The translations under genes were made by a program, and so were the position numbers. DNA of 13,746 nucleotides from positions 1 to 13,746 of the forward strand of contig JAENRP010000534.1 of the NCBI GenBank assembly GCA_024741835.1, given 5' to 3'. The first letter of the stretch is position 1. Each line of letters opens with the position of its first letter. The stretch is from Diplocarpon mali. Taxonomy: Eukaryota; Ascomycota; Leotiomycetes; Helotiales; Drepanopezizaceae. Below, piece after piece: positions 1 to 8,690 of the stretch. The notes below the pieces were generated by a model, which was not told the DNA's origin, searched no databases, and saw nothing but the letters and a program-made list of their open reading frames with translations.

Positions 1-119
1 CTTTGCTCCTGTAGTTAGGAATCAAGCCTCCTAAGTCTCCAAGTTCTTCAACTACTACTATTACTTACTACTTAATACTACCTTATACTCTCTTTACCAT
101 ATCGGCCAGCCCTTATATT
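1..119. other. Left edge, possible breakpoint of the copia remnant
   Basis: The copia reading on the minus strand is convincing only down to about position 120, where an Ala-Asp-Pro-Tyr-Leu stretch matches the conserved ADPxLY region of copia reverse transcriptases. The YVDD catalytic box expected shortly after it is not visible. From 1 to about 45 the base composition is noticeably less AT-rich and shows fewer TpA steps than the rest. A run of ACT/TACT units lies at about 49-85. Either the copia element is broken here or the frame is lost to mutation; the window edge prevents a decision. Confidence 0.35.
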
Positions 120-1430
120 TCACATAGATAAGGGTCAGCTAGGCTTTAAATAAATCCTATTTCTACTAGAGTAAAGCTATATAAGAGGTTTTAATCATAG
201 GCTGATTACTTAAGCCTATAGATATTGCAAAGTATATAGAGAGAGTGGCTAATGCGTATAAGAATACTATTAGGTCGAAAGAGAAAAATCCGTTCCTTTA
301 TAATCTCTTTAGTAAATGCATTTTTAATATCGTACTATCTGTATTTAAGGTCCTTAGCGGCTACTATCGCTATAAATATACAAAGGGTGTTTATATAAAC
401 TATTAGTATAAATGTGTTAAAGTAGTCTTCTCTATACTATTAGGAGAAGCCCTTAGCTATAAGCCTTGCCTTATAATGTTCTAAGGTCCTATCTATATAT
501 ATCTTAATTATAAAGACCCACTTTATTAAAACTAGGTTTATATCCTTTAGTATTAGTTCCTTTATTTATATACTATTTATAGTAAGAGAACTTATCTCCT
601 TTTAAATTGCTTTATTCTATACTACTTTATTCTTAAAATCGTTAATAGCTTTATTATACGTCTTTAGAAAAGAGATTTTTATTATCCTCTTAGCGGCTAA
701 GAACGCATTATCTTTATCGAAACTCTATTAAAGTTTAAGCTTATAGATCCTATGCGCTATTATAGCTTAGATACGATTAGACTCGCGTTCGTTTAAGTTA
801 TCTTTTAATTTTAAGTTTCTATTCCTTTTTAAAGGCATAGGTTCAGCTATAGGTTCCGTAGGCTTATTATCTAAGGAATCGCTTTCCGGTAGTAGAGGCT
901 TATTATTACTTATACCTATTTTAGGAATATCCTTTACTATAGGTGCTTTAATTAAAGGGATAATGATATCGAAGTTGTTCTATACTTTAGGCAGTTCGCA
1001 GACAATAGAAATAGTCTATTCGGCCTTTAGGCGACTAGTAGGTTATCGATCAGCAGGTACGCTTAATATACCTAAGCTAAGAGAAAGGGGTTGTTAGTTC
1101 GACTTAATAGTATTACTATCGAGTTGTATACCTTGCGAATCTTTAGGTATGCAAAGCTTTAAGGATAGCTTCCTCCTATTTCGAGATTCGTTGAACTCAA
1201 CTATTAAAGATATGATTACTCGCCTTAAGTCTAGCGTATATACTATCTATTACTTTATTATCTATTTAATATACTTAATAAATATATACTCTCTACCTTA
1301 GTCTATTAGCTTTTTGCTCTTTATACCTATAGGCTAGGACTTCAGGCTAATATAGGAGTAGTAGACGCTTTTAAAGACGCAGATATAATCTAAGCTTAGT
1401 TTTTATTTAAAATATGCCTTATATAGTAAT
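120..1430 (-). pseudogene. Ty1/copia Pol remnant: integrase C-terminal region and reverse transcriptase
   Basis: Read on the minus strand in one frame, this gives the C-terminal part of a copia integrase followed by the N-terminal half of the reverse transcriptase. Visible landmarks, in order: a segment like the GREYIFxxYI box of copia polyproteins (about 1265-1310), a variable charged linker (about 700-1100), KWVF at the start of the RT (about 515-526), KARLIAKGFS (about 440-470), YDIKNAF containing the first catalytic Asp of copia RT (about 313-335), and ADPYL (about 125-140). These match the order and spacing of copia Pol. The frame is interrupted by many TAA and TAG codons at places where Gln or Trp is expected. 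It joins the integrase core upstream through a frame change near 1430. The YVDD box, RNase H and the downstream LTR are not in the window. Not functional; family assignment is firm, boundaries are approximate. Confidence 0.82.
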
Positions 1431-1935
1431 ATTCGGGAGAGACTATTAGTCTATTACTTATTCTATTTCGTAAGTATACATTTGCCTTAATCGCAAGGTC
1501 CTAGAATTCTAGTAGTAAGTCAGTATTTTGCAATAGAGCGCGATAGTCAGTCTTTGCTTGCTAAATGCTTCGCTTAGCGATACTATTCTAGTAGGAACCT
1601 TTATATATTATAATTAATTTATAATGAATTCCTTATTCTGCCTATTTATTAAGCTTTGCCCTAATCTCTAATGCGTTATTAAACCCAATAGCTATTAGCT
1701 TTAATTTGGTCTAGCGTTCTTCTATCACTTTCTAAGTTTCCAACTTTTCTATAATCTTAGATTTAGTCCTAGCGCAAATAGTCTATATCTATTAAGTAGA
1801 GTTATCTACTATTTAAGAAAACCAATTATTTCCTTTAATTAAGGTTGTAAATAGTCTAATAGTATTAAGATGGGTGATACAGCTATCACTCTGATGTATT
1901 ATTATATGACCCTACTGCTTAGTCAGTAGGATATT
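1430..1935 (-). pseudogene. Ty1/copia integrase core remnant
   Basis: On the minus strand this frame gives a recognisable copia integrase core: a segment ending WFSQ-like (about 1810-1835), GFNNALEI at 1663-1686 where families have a FDNxGE or SDNGGEF box, HYKLIIIYKGSYQ then NSIAKRSIQ (about 1567-1625) where QNGVAERxxR is expected, and a LAIKANVYLRNR box (about 1465-1500) matching the ALxTAVYLxNR segment. Two of the three acidic catalytic residues appear lost: Asp has become Asn in GFNN, and Glu has become Lys in IAKR. Both are G-to-A changes. Further upstream, around 1870-1890 in a neighbouring frame, VSPI resembles the GPISP segment preceding the core. The HHCC domain and Gag that should lie above 1935 are not recognisable, so the element seems 5' truncated or too decayed. 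Not functional. Confidence 0.82.
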
Positions 1936-2149
1936 GATACGTATATAGCTATAAGGAAGAAAGGGGTAACCTTCCTTCCTTAACTCTTACTAATATATTG
2001 ACTATCGACCTTTAGAAGTTTCCCTTACCTACTGCGCCGACTCACTTAAGCTTAATAAGTTATAAGCTCTAGCTAGACTAATAATAGATTATTAACTTCC
2101 TTTAGAAAGCACTTGCGCTGCAACTATTAGTAGGAAGTTGAACGAGACT
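1936..2149. other. Interval with no recognised gene
   Basis: Nothing convincing is seen in any frame. The minus strand could hold a badly decayed zinc-binding N-terminus of the copia integrase, but I cannot find the His and Cys residues. Small GC-richer words (for example CGGCGCAG near 2034-2041 on the minus strand) resemble a word at about 2932-2939 on the plus strand. Confidence 0.4.
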
Positions 2150-2420
2150 TGTAGTAAGAGGCGAGTAATCGGCGAATAGGAGGTATAATTCCCTATTTAG
2201 CCAACCTATATTGCAAGAGGTATGATTCTTTACTTTATAACCCTTTGGTACTATAAGAGGTGTGATTACTTGCTTTACTATATTTTATAAGAGGTATAAT
2301 TCCTTGCGTTATAGCCTAAAAACCCTTTTCGATAAGAGGACTTCCTTCCTATTTAATACTTTTATAATACCTGCTATTTAATCATTTTAACCTTTCGATA
2401 AGAGGAGTGCCTTTAACTAT
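2150..2420 (+). repeat. Iterated degenerate motif with a TAAGAGG core
   Basis: A unit of about 30 bp, roughly ATAAGAGGTRTGATT followed by CCTTGCTTTA, recurs. GAGG cores are at about 2156, 2180, 2217, 2257, 2291, 2336 and 2402. The four central copies keep GAGGTRTRATT; the last two share CGATAAGAGGA. Spacings (24, 37, 40, 34, 45 and 66) are not multiples of three, so this is not a peptide repeat. Copies differ mainly by C/T and A/G exchanges, as expected for an array later hit by RIP. It lies between the copia remnant and a plus-strand frame and could be a subterminal or LTR-type array, or part of the regulatory DNA of an element; function unknown. Confidence 0.55.
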
Positions 2421-2915
2421 TTAATTTATTTGAATTTTAATGCAATTCTATTCGAAACGGCAATAGCTTCCGATTCCGATTGAAACACTAGGCTTAAAGA
2501 CCTCTAACTTTCTTAAAAGAACTGGCAATAATAGTTCGACGATTTAGAGCTTTACTTTAAAAGCAAAGGCATTAAAATGGCGATTTAAAAGACACTTATT
2601 GAATATATAAGGATAGCCTTCTATACTTCCTTTACTAATTCGTCTACTTCTACTTCAATAGCTAATATAACTGCTAAGGATTTGCTAAATATATTAAATA
2701 AGCTTAGCCTAAGAGCTTTAATAGATAATAACTAAGAATCCTAAAGGCAGATTTTAAATATAGAAAAGGAGAAGGAGTATAGGCTGGCCTTAGCTAAATG
2801 CAAACTTAAGATTAATAGAGGTTTAAGCGATAAAGACCGAGATTTTATTTGAGTTTATAATAATATAAAGATAAGATAGAATACTATGGAGACCTAAGAT
2901 GGATAGGTCTCGTAA
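2403..2915 (+). pseudogene. Degraded reading frame, unrecognised protein
   Basis: Codons starting at 2403 run to TAA at 2913-2915 with internal TAA and TAG codons at plausible Gln positions and one TGA at 2478 at a plausible Trp position. The deduced product is strongly protein-like: an acidic SDSD stretch (about 2469), a Gln-rich segment, KTLIEYIRIAFYTSF (about 2590-2635), a Ser/Thr-rich patch, ITAKDLLNILNKL (about 2666-2705), and a long charged helix with IEKEKEYRLALAKCKLK (about 2760-2815) then SDKDRDFI. I recognise no family. No good start codon is visible and the frame can be read upstream into the TAAGAGG array. It may continue past 2915 to about 3054, but there the opposite strand reads better. 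Its size and helical character would suit a Gag-like or accessory protein of a transposon, which is only a guess. Confidence 0.45.
2889..2911. repeat. Perfect 7-bp inverted repeat (hairpin)
   Basis: GAGACCT at 2889-2895 and AGGTCTC at 2905-2911 are exact reverse complements around a 9-base loop. The hairpin lies where the ends of two converging degraded frames meet. It could act as a 3'-end structure, or be a footprint of a target or terminal repeat. It kept both arms despite heavy mutation around it. Confidence 0.6.
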
Positions 2916-3430
2916 TATATATCACATAATCGGCGCAGGATAGTAGGAGGATAAAAGGGCCATCTTCTATATATAGAGATAGAGCGCATTGCTATAAGTA
3001 CTAAATATACCTTATACTTAGGACTTGTTTTTAATATCTTATTTAAGAGAGCCCGCTTATAGTGCTTCCTCCTCTTGTTTTTAGGTCTTCCCTTAGGCCT
3101 ATTCTTGTATTATCTCCCCCTTAGTTTTATATTAGTGACCTACGCAGGGACCGATTTCTTAAGATTTCTATCCTTATATAACCTTATCAATCTCTTAGTT
3201 TGTAGATAAGAGACCGGCCTTTTGAAGAAAAATACATCTTTAAAACACTTATAGCATTTTGATCAACTTTAAAAATATTATCCTTAATCGCTTAGTTACT
3301 TAGAACTATCGATTTTCATTTAGCAACTATTAATAACCTTAGATTTTTCCTTTTCGGCTTTGCTTTAAAAACCCCTATTTTCTTCCTTAACTTTGAGATT
3401 TTCGGAATTTTCGGCTTCTTAATATGAAAA
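2897..3430 (-). pseudogene. Degraded minus-strand frame, basic protein with a Cys pair and GRPK motif
   Basis: The minus-strand frame read from about 3430 down to TAG at 2894-2896 gives a very protein-like sequence. It starts with a Glu/Lys-rich segment (about 3290-3425), then CYKCFKD (about 3237-3257), a basic helix-like stretch containing QTKRLIRLYKDRN (about 3170-3210), and GRPKNKRRKHYKRALLNK (about 3035-3090), followed by a Val-Tyr-Leu-Val-Leu strand and WPFYPPTILRRL (about 2925-2960). Positions 2897-3109 have no stop at all. The GRPK basic patch resembles an AT-hook or the basic start of a MADS-type DNA-binding domain, but I cannot assign a family. The other strand is also fairly open over 2915-3054, so the strand choice is uncertain. 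It converges with the plus-strand frame at 2403 and its presumed start abuts the ATG of Gag at 3424. Confidence 0.38.
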
Positions 3431-3635
3431 GTTTAGCAAACCTTATAATAGTAATCTCTAATAGCAGTAGTTTCAAGTACTTAAGTAATATTAAGCGCAA
3501 ACTCCAATCGGAAGTGTCTCCTTAGAATCCTTAGAAATCCGAATCTGATAATTCAGCTGCCTTAGCTTAATAGAACTTTAAAAATTGCCTTAGAATCGTC
3601 TTTAAAGACCCTTTTATTTTAAGGACTAATAGGAA

Positions 3636-3651
3636 TTAGCCTAAAGGCTAA
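3636..3651. repeat. Short inverted repeat
   Basis: TTAGCCT at 3636-3642 and AGGCTAA at 3645-3651 are exact reverse complements separated by two A residues. Short AT-rich palindromes arise by chance in RIP-altered DNA, but this one carries GCC/GGC cores. Confidence 0.4.
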
Positions 3652-3713
3652 GAAGAATCTTAGATATAAACCTTATTTTAGAAATTGGTCTTTAATTAAG
3701 TAAACCTTATCTT

Positions 3714-3731
3714 ATTGCGATTAATCGCAAT
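3714..3731. repeat. Perfect 18-bp palindrome
   Basis: ATTGCGATT at 3714-3722 is followed directly by its exact reverse complement AATCGCAAT at 3723-3731, without a spacer. It contains two CpG steps. It lies in the poorly supported N-terminal part of the Gag frame. Possible readings are a protein-binding site in an element leader or the remnant of a mobile palindrome; the sequence alone does not say. Confidence 0.6.
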
Positions 3732-3807
3732 GCTCTTATTAGCTATTTAGCACCTATTTAAAATCTCTTAGCAAACTTGGATTAAACTTTTAATAGAATC
3801 TGGAGTT

Positions 3808-3832
3808 CTACTTTAGGCTTAGCTTATAAGTA
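3808..3832. repeat. Copy of the dispersed 25-bp palindrome (damaged left arm)
   Basis: The right arm AGCTTATAAGTA (3821-3832) differs from the family arm GGCCTGCGAGTT almost only by G-to-A and C-to-T changes. The left arm ends TTTAGGCT and seems to have lost one base. Assigned to the family with moderate confidence. Confidence 0.5.
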
Positions 3833-4817
3833 GGAGGATAAAGAGACATCCTTAAACAACTTAAGACTGCTACCTACTTTTTTAATATTAATACTTAAAA
3901 ATACTAAAAATAATAACAATTTTAAACTTTTTACTAACCCTTTATTTAAATCTTTTCAAACTTATCCTAATCACTTTAAGATTAACTCAGATTCTAAAAC
4001 GTTTTTTAAGCCCTTTTAAATTTCGAAGTACTCCTTTTAATAATTAATCTTGCAATATTAAAGCTTCCCTTTTGCCTCTTATAGACTTTATTAACCTAGA
4101 CGGTTAGTATAAAACGATAATAGCCGCATTTAAGGCTATTACTAGTCACTTTCCCCTCTTTAGTTCCTTTAGCGCTCTTTACTTTATAAGAGCTAATATT
4201 ACTAATTTCCTTAAGTAATATAAGGAAACTTATTACAATTTTGGTATTATATAAAAAGATATGATTTCTCGACTTCCTTACTACTATAATTATATAAGTA
4301 AAGATATTATTAAGTCCTTCTTTAAATGGAAAACTTATAATTTATAAGAACTCCTTATTAAGGCCCTTAAATCTGAATTCTGCGAATTTAATAAATAGCA
4401 GATTCGCAATACCTTAGCTTTCTTAAAGGAATTTATTTTAGTCACTTATACCCTTAAGGAACTTAAGAACTACTATCGGACTTTTACTTATATATCGAAT
4501 ACCTTAATTAGCTAGAAAATACTTAGTAAAGTTGAAAGAGGCCGCCTTTTCTTACTTAGATTACCCATTAGCCTTTAGAATAAGATTATTAAGTATTTTA
4601 AGATTAATAAGCAAGACCTTATAACCTTTGCCTTATTTAAGGAATTCTCGGCCTTTACTTTAAAATCAGATCTTAGTAAGAGAACTATTAATACTATAGA
4701 GTAAGAAAAAGCCCCTACTCCCTCTTATACTAAAGACCTTAAGAGCCTAGTCTAAGAATATTCGAAAGCTTTAAAAGTCATAAAGGAGGTAAAGAAGAAC
4801 CTAGTAATCATACCTTT

Positions 4818-4842
4818 TACTTATAGGCCCGACCTAAGAGTA
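4818..4842. repeat. Copy of the dispersed 25-bp palindrome in Gag
   Basis: Left arm TACTTATAGGCC, central C, right arm GACCTAAGAGTA. Relative to the family arms most differences are RIP-type transitions; the outermost pair is T-A instead of A-T, so pairing is kept. It is read in Gag as TYRPDLRV in the linker after the capsid region. Confidence 0.7.
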
Positions 4843-6261
4843 AAATCTAACCTTAAAATTAAGGAACTTAAGACCCAATTTGTAAAACTCTGAATTTAAA
4901 ACTTAAAAACTAGAATTAATAATCTCTTATAAGAAAAATAGCATATTCCTTAGTTTAGTAATAGATAAAACTCAGCTACTATAAGCTAACCTAATAGTTC
5001 CTATTACCAGACTCTTACTTCTTATTATTTAAAACAACCAGCTAATATAAGAATGCAATAGCTAGCTAAAGAAGGAGGAATTAATCACAATTAGCACTCT
5101 ACTAATATTAATGCTATAGGATATTAAGGAAACGGTAATGGAAAACAACTAACTTACAACTTTTATAATAATAAAGAACCCAACTGCGCTTTATATAAGT
5201 ATTGTAACAATTGCCCTCTTTTCCTTCGTTTTATTAATACTAGGGTTATATATATTAATAAGTATAAGATACTTTATATTAGAAATCCTAGGCTAGATGC
5301 TATCCTTATTAAAAAATACTAGAATTGTTTATAGCTATAGACTATTCGAATAATAATATGCGATATAAAGTAGGATAAGGATTTAGCTAAACAAAAGCGC
5401 ATTATCGAAATTAACTCTAAGGTCCTAACTTATATATATATAAGTCTAGCTAGCAATCTACTTAAAGGAGTGCTTATTAATTAAACTTTGAATCAGACTG
5501 CTATTAAAGTCAAAGGTATCTCTATTTTAAAGTGGGTTAATAATAATATATCTGCTAATATTAATACTACTTTTATATCTAAAAACCCTTAGAATACTTA
5601 GCGTCCTTTTAGATCTACTACTCCTTTAATACTAATAAAACTAGCTAAAGTCCAGAAATCAATATATGCAACTTAAGAATCTTAATATAGAGTCCAAATG
5701 CTAAAAGATATCTAATAATTTGGAACTATAGTAGATAAGGATAAAGCCAATATAGTAGATAAATTAATTAGAGATATAATAGACGAAGATGGCTTTAAAC
5801 TTAAAGATTAAGAAGTCGAAGTTATTATATAGACCCTTAACTTTAAGTGAAAGAGATAGATATTAAAATAGGAGAAATTCGTTAATAAATACGCCAGTTC
5901 AACTATAATAGAGAAGGCTGTAAAGAATATTATAGCTTAGCAAATTAACCTTATATTTAAAGACCTGTTTAATTTGATTAGATGCTTTAATAAAGTGCTA
6001 AGAAAGCATATCCTAATTGCCTTTAAAGTTTTGAATAATAATAAGGAAATGGAAATTATAATATAAAAGAACTTTAAGAAGCACTTAGCCTTAATCAAAT
6101 GTCTTTAGATTATAAAAGATAAAGGAACCTAAAGGTATTATAATATTATAGTAATAGCTTTAATATCTTAGAATATTAATCGAAATTGTTTAGTAGTTAT
6201 AATAAAAAGCCCTATTATTATTTATTTTATAAAAGAATCAGTTAAAGTAAAGGCTTTGATT

Positions 6262-6273
6262 AATTATAGTTTA
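6262..6273 (+). other. Inactivated protease catalytic motif
   Basis: The codons AAT TAT AGT TTA read Asn-Tyr-Ser-Leu, between ALI and EVN, exactly where gypsy proteases carry the catalytic Asp-Ser/Cys-Gly-Ser. All four codons can be derived from an Asp-Cys-Gly-Ser series by one G-to-A or C-to-T change each. Loss of the Asp would abolish protease activity. The ancestral codons are inferred, not observed. Confidence 0.65.
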
Positions 6274-6620
6274 GAAGTTAATATAATAATTAGAAAAGTG
6301 GTAGAAATAGCTTAATTAACAATTGTTAGCGATCGACTCTTTATTTATTTAATTATCTTTAGATCGAAATACAATTTTAATAGATAAGTGAAAAATATAA
6401 AGGTTAAAGTTAAAGGATTTATTAATTATATTAACTTTCTAATAATAGAGAATTCTTCAAATGACATTCTTTTAGGAATGCCCTTTATTTTAAAATCTTA
6501 GCTAATATTTAATTATCCTAAAGATAGTCTTATAAAAGCTAGTCTTTAGAATATAGATCGATCTTTAAAAGGATAAATAGTTATTATAAGAGATATAGCC
6601 GAATTTTAAAATAAGGTTTT

Positions 6621-6661
6621 AGGAAACGATTAGCTAGTATAAGGGCTAGGCTTAATACTAG
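6621..6661 (+). promoter_or_regulatory. Fossil -1 ribosomal frameshift signal between protease and Pol frames
   Basis: In the Gag-protease frame the codons TTA GGA AAC give the heptamer A-GGA-AAC at 6621-6627. A single TpG-to-TpA change, the RIP type, would derive it from the known slippery heptamer GGGAAAC. The spacer is 6 bases (6628-6633) and ends with the in-frame TAG (6631-6633). A stem follows at once: CTAGTAT (6634-6640) pairs exactly with ATACTAG (6655-6661), with three further inner pairs after a one-base bulge. Slipping back one base at AAC enters the Pol frame at 6627, which has stops just upstream (6612) and reads as protein downstream. Heptamer, spacer length, stem and stop are all in the canonical arrangement. 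Function is inferred. Confidence 0.6.
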
Positions 6662-6895
6662 TAAAGGAAGGCACTTAGTAAGGAGTTATAGTAAAAGAAA
6701 GGTAAGTTTGCCGATTTTGAATAATAGTGATTTAACTTGTAATCCTAAACTAAGAGTCAAATCTAGAATTTTAAAAAATAGTATAATTAGCGTTTTATCA
6801 GCTTAATAATTAAGAAAAAAGAAAAATAAAGTAAAGAAGGGAGTTCATTTTACAAATTTCGACAATTTACTAATCATTTTAAAAAACCTAAAAAC

Positions 6896-6920
6896 TACTT
6901 ATAAGCCAGACCCGCAAGTG
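6896..6920. repeat. Copy of the dispersed 25-bp palindrome between protease and RT
   Basis: Left arm TACTTATAAGCC, central A, right arm GACCCGCAAGTG. The differences from the family arms are almost all transitions. It is read in the Pol frame as TYKPDPQV, in the variable linker ahead of the RT, in the same codon phase as the Gag and third-frame copies. Confidence 0.7.
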
Positions 6921-7484
6921 AAAAATAATAAAATTACTAATAATATTTCCATCTACGCACTTTAAATTAATAATTTAAAAAATCTTTTATTTGTTTTTAA
7001 AAAGGAAAATTCGGACCGTTTTATAGGATTTGATAAAAAAGGAAAGAAGTAGAGAAGCGTAGTACTAGCTAATATTCGAATTATATATAAAAGTAAGGCT
7101 GATAAAGTACAACTAGTAGATTAGGGAATCTTTAATAGCTTAAAGCCTAAAGGATTGGATAATTAGTTTGAATAAGATAAGAAGCTTTGACCTTTAAAGC
7201 TAAGGGGCAAATTCGACAAGTTTATTATAAGTAGATTTTCTAATAAACCTATCGGATATTAGCTAATAAAAGAATATTTCAATATACTGAAAATTAAAGA
7301 AGACTTAATAGAATAAGAACGCGAACTACTTTATAAAACCTTAACAAATCGAAAGGACGCTTTAGCTTTTGATTAAATAGAACTTAATCAGATTTGAAAA
7401 GAGGTTATACTTTATATTAAGATTAAGATAATACCTTATAAAGCTTAGTAAAAGAAAACATTTAAAGTCCTTAAAGCTCTTTAA

Positions 7485-8230
7485 GAAAAGGTAATCGAAA
7501 TATTAAAGGATAGGCTAAAGTAAGGTATTCTCGAGTTCTGTAATAGCCTTTATAAGAATAAATGGTTCTTAGTTACTAAGAAAGAAAAAGGAACTTATAG
7601 ACTAATAATAGTAGTAGTAAAGATGAACTGAGTAACTATTAAGGATATTAATATTCTTTCGAATATAGATAAGTTCTTAAATGAATTCGTAAGATTAACC
7701 TATAGCTCTTTTATTAACTTCTTCTTTAAATATAACTAATTTATTCTTAATATTAAATCAAAAGATATAATAGCAATTTAAACCCCTTTTAAGCTACTTT
7801 AAATAATAAGATTACTTTAAGGGATTATAAATTCGATCGCTTAATTTATTTAAGTAATCTATAAGATACTAGTAGATTATATACCTAATATTGCGCTCTC
7901 TTATATAGATAATATAAGAGTAAAAGGATTAAGATCATTTTATAATTATAAAGAAGTTCTCTTTAGTATATAACGATTTATAATAAAATATATTTAAAAC
8001 TTAGACTAAGTGCTTATATAATTTAAAAGGGTAAGAGCAATAGTTAGTCCGAAGTTATAATACTATCTTTTATTAATGGAAATTGTTAGTTTTATTATTA
8101 ATTCCAATAGCCGAAGTCCTTAAAGGGCTAAAGTACTTAAAATCGATAAATAGAAGAGGTATAATAATATGGCAAAAGCTTATGCGTTTATTAGTATTAT
8201 AGTATACTATCGCATTTGGATTAAGGATTT
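7485..8230 (+). other. Reverse transcriptase domain of the gypsy Pol
   Basis: Palm and finger motifs of a gypsy RT are seen: KWFLVTKKEKGTYRLI with KMN-VTIKD after it (7560-7640), SSFINFFFKYN (where SLIDFFSGYD is usual, about 7708-7740), TPF-LL (about 7780-7800), and the catalytic box at 7902-7913 followed by IRVKG. The box reads YIDN in place of a xxDD motif: the second Asp has become Asn. The Asp expected in SLIDFFSGYD has also become Asn in both places. All are G-to-A changes. The domain ends near VYYRIWIKDF at 8202-8231. Confidence 0.85.
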
Positions 8231-8339
8231 CGCTAAAAAGGTAGTACCTATTTATACCTTATTTTAAAAAGGGGCTAAGTTTCAATAGGAGGAACCTTAA
8301 ATAGAGGCTATAAAACAACTAAAGTAAGCATTACTTAAA

Positions 8340-8670
8340 GTGCTATATCTAATTAAAATAGACTATAGAGCTAATGCTAGGCCAATTATACTAATAGTTG
8401 ATACAAGCTTAATCAAATAGGATGCTATCCTTTAATAAGCTAATAGTTAATAGAAAAGATATCTAGCTTGCTTTAAAAGCGGTCTTTAAAATCTAATAGA
8501 AATAAAGTATAATACTATTAAATAGAAATATAAAGGCGCTTTAAAGGTAATAAAAAAGATAAAAAGCGACCTTTATAGCACTTACTTCATCTTTAAAACT
8601 AATATTAAAGTGCTAGTAGAATAATTGAATAAAGCTATAAGCGACTTACTTAAAGCCTTACTAATAAAAT
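8340..8670 (+). other. RNase H domain of the gypsy Pol
   Basis: RANARPIILIVDTS (8343-8408) matches the first RNase H strand, and its Asp (8400-8402) is kept. The helix equivalent to KRECRGLLKALK reads KYKGALKVIKKIKSDLY (about 8526-8576), with the Glu position changed to Lys. FKTNIKVLVE (8592-8622) matches the TDxxxL segment with Asp changed to Asn at 8601. Two of the acidic residues that bind metal are therefore missing. Confidence 0.8.
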
Positions 8671-8690
8671 GGATTGCTTAAATAAGACTA

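Larger units (their letters stand above)
3424..6633 (+). pseudogene. Ty3/gypsy Gag and protease (first frame), RIP-degraded
   Basis: A single frame of 1,070 codons from ATG 3424 to TAG 6631, broken by many internal TAA and TAG codons. The N-terminal part (3424-4080) is weakly supported. From about 4180 the frame follows a gypsy capsid-type Gag: ANITNFLK-YKETYYNFG, then SRLPYY, LLIKALKSEFCEF (about 4350-4385), QIRNTLAFLKEF, LKELKNYYRTFTYIS (about 4453-4500) and RGRLFLLRLPISL. A Cys-rich patch at 5185-5225 is where a zinc knuckle is expected but its CCHC spacing is not intact. The aspartic protease follows: VKVKALI then the altered active site at 6262-6273, and the conserved ILLGMPF flap-end box at about 6466-6486. 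RT, RNase H and integrase continue in the -1 frame, and the join carries a frameshift-like signal. Start choice rests only on the first suitable ATG in frame. Confidence 0.75.

Noticed and set aside
1324..1348. Additional palindrome copy inside the copia integrase
   Set aside because: The left arm fits with transitions, but the right arm matches at only about half its positions, so it was not annotated as a copy.
2780..2804. TATAGGCTGGCCTTAG as a palindrome copy
   Set aside because: The centre is similar but both outer arms diverge, and it fits the helical reading frame there.
2941..3845. LTR or direct-repeat pair from the shared words GTAGGAGGATAAA at about 2943 and 3831
   Set aside because: The similarity covers only about 20 bases and the flanks do not match.
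5185..5230. Intact CCHC zinc knuckle in Gag
   Set aside because: Three Cys codons are present, but the spacing does not give CX2CX4HX4C even after allowing RIP changes, so only a Cys-rich patch is reported.
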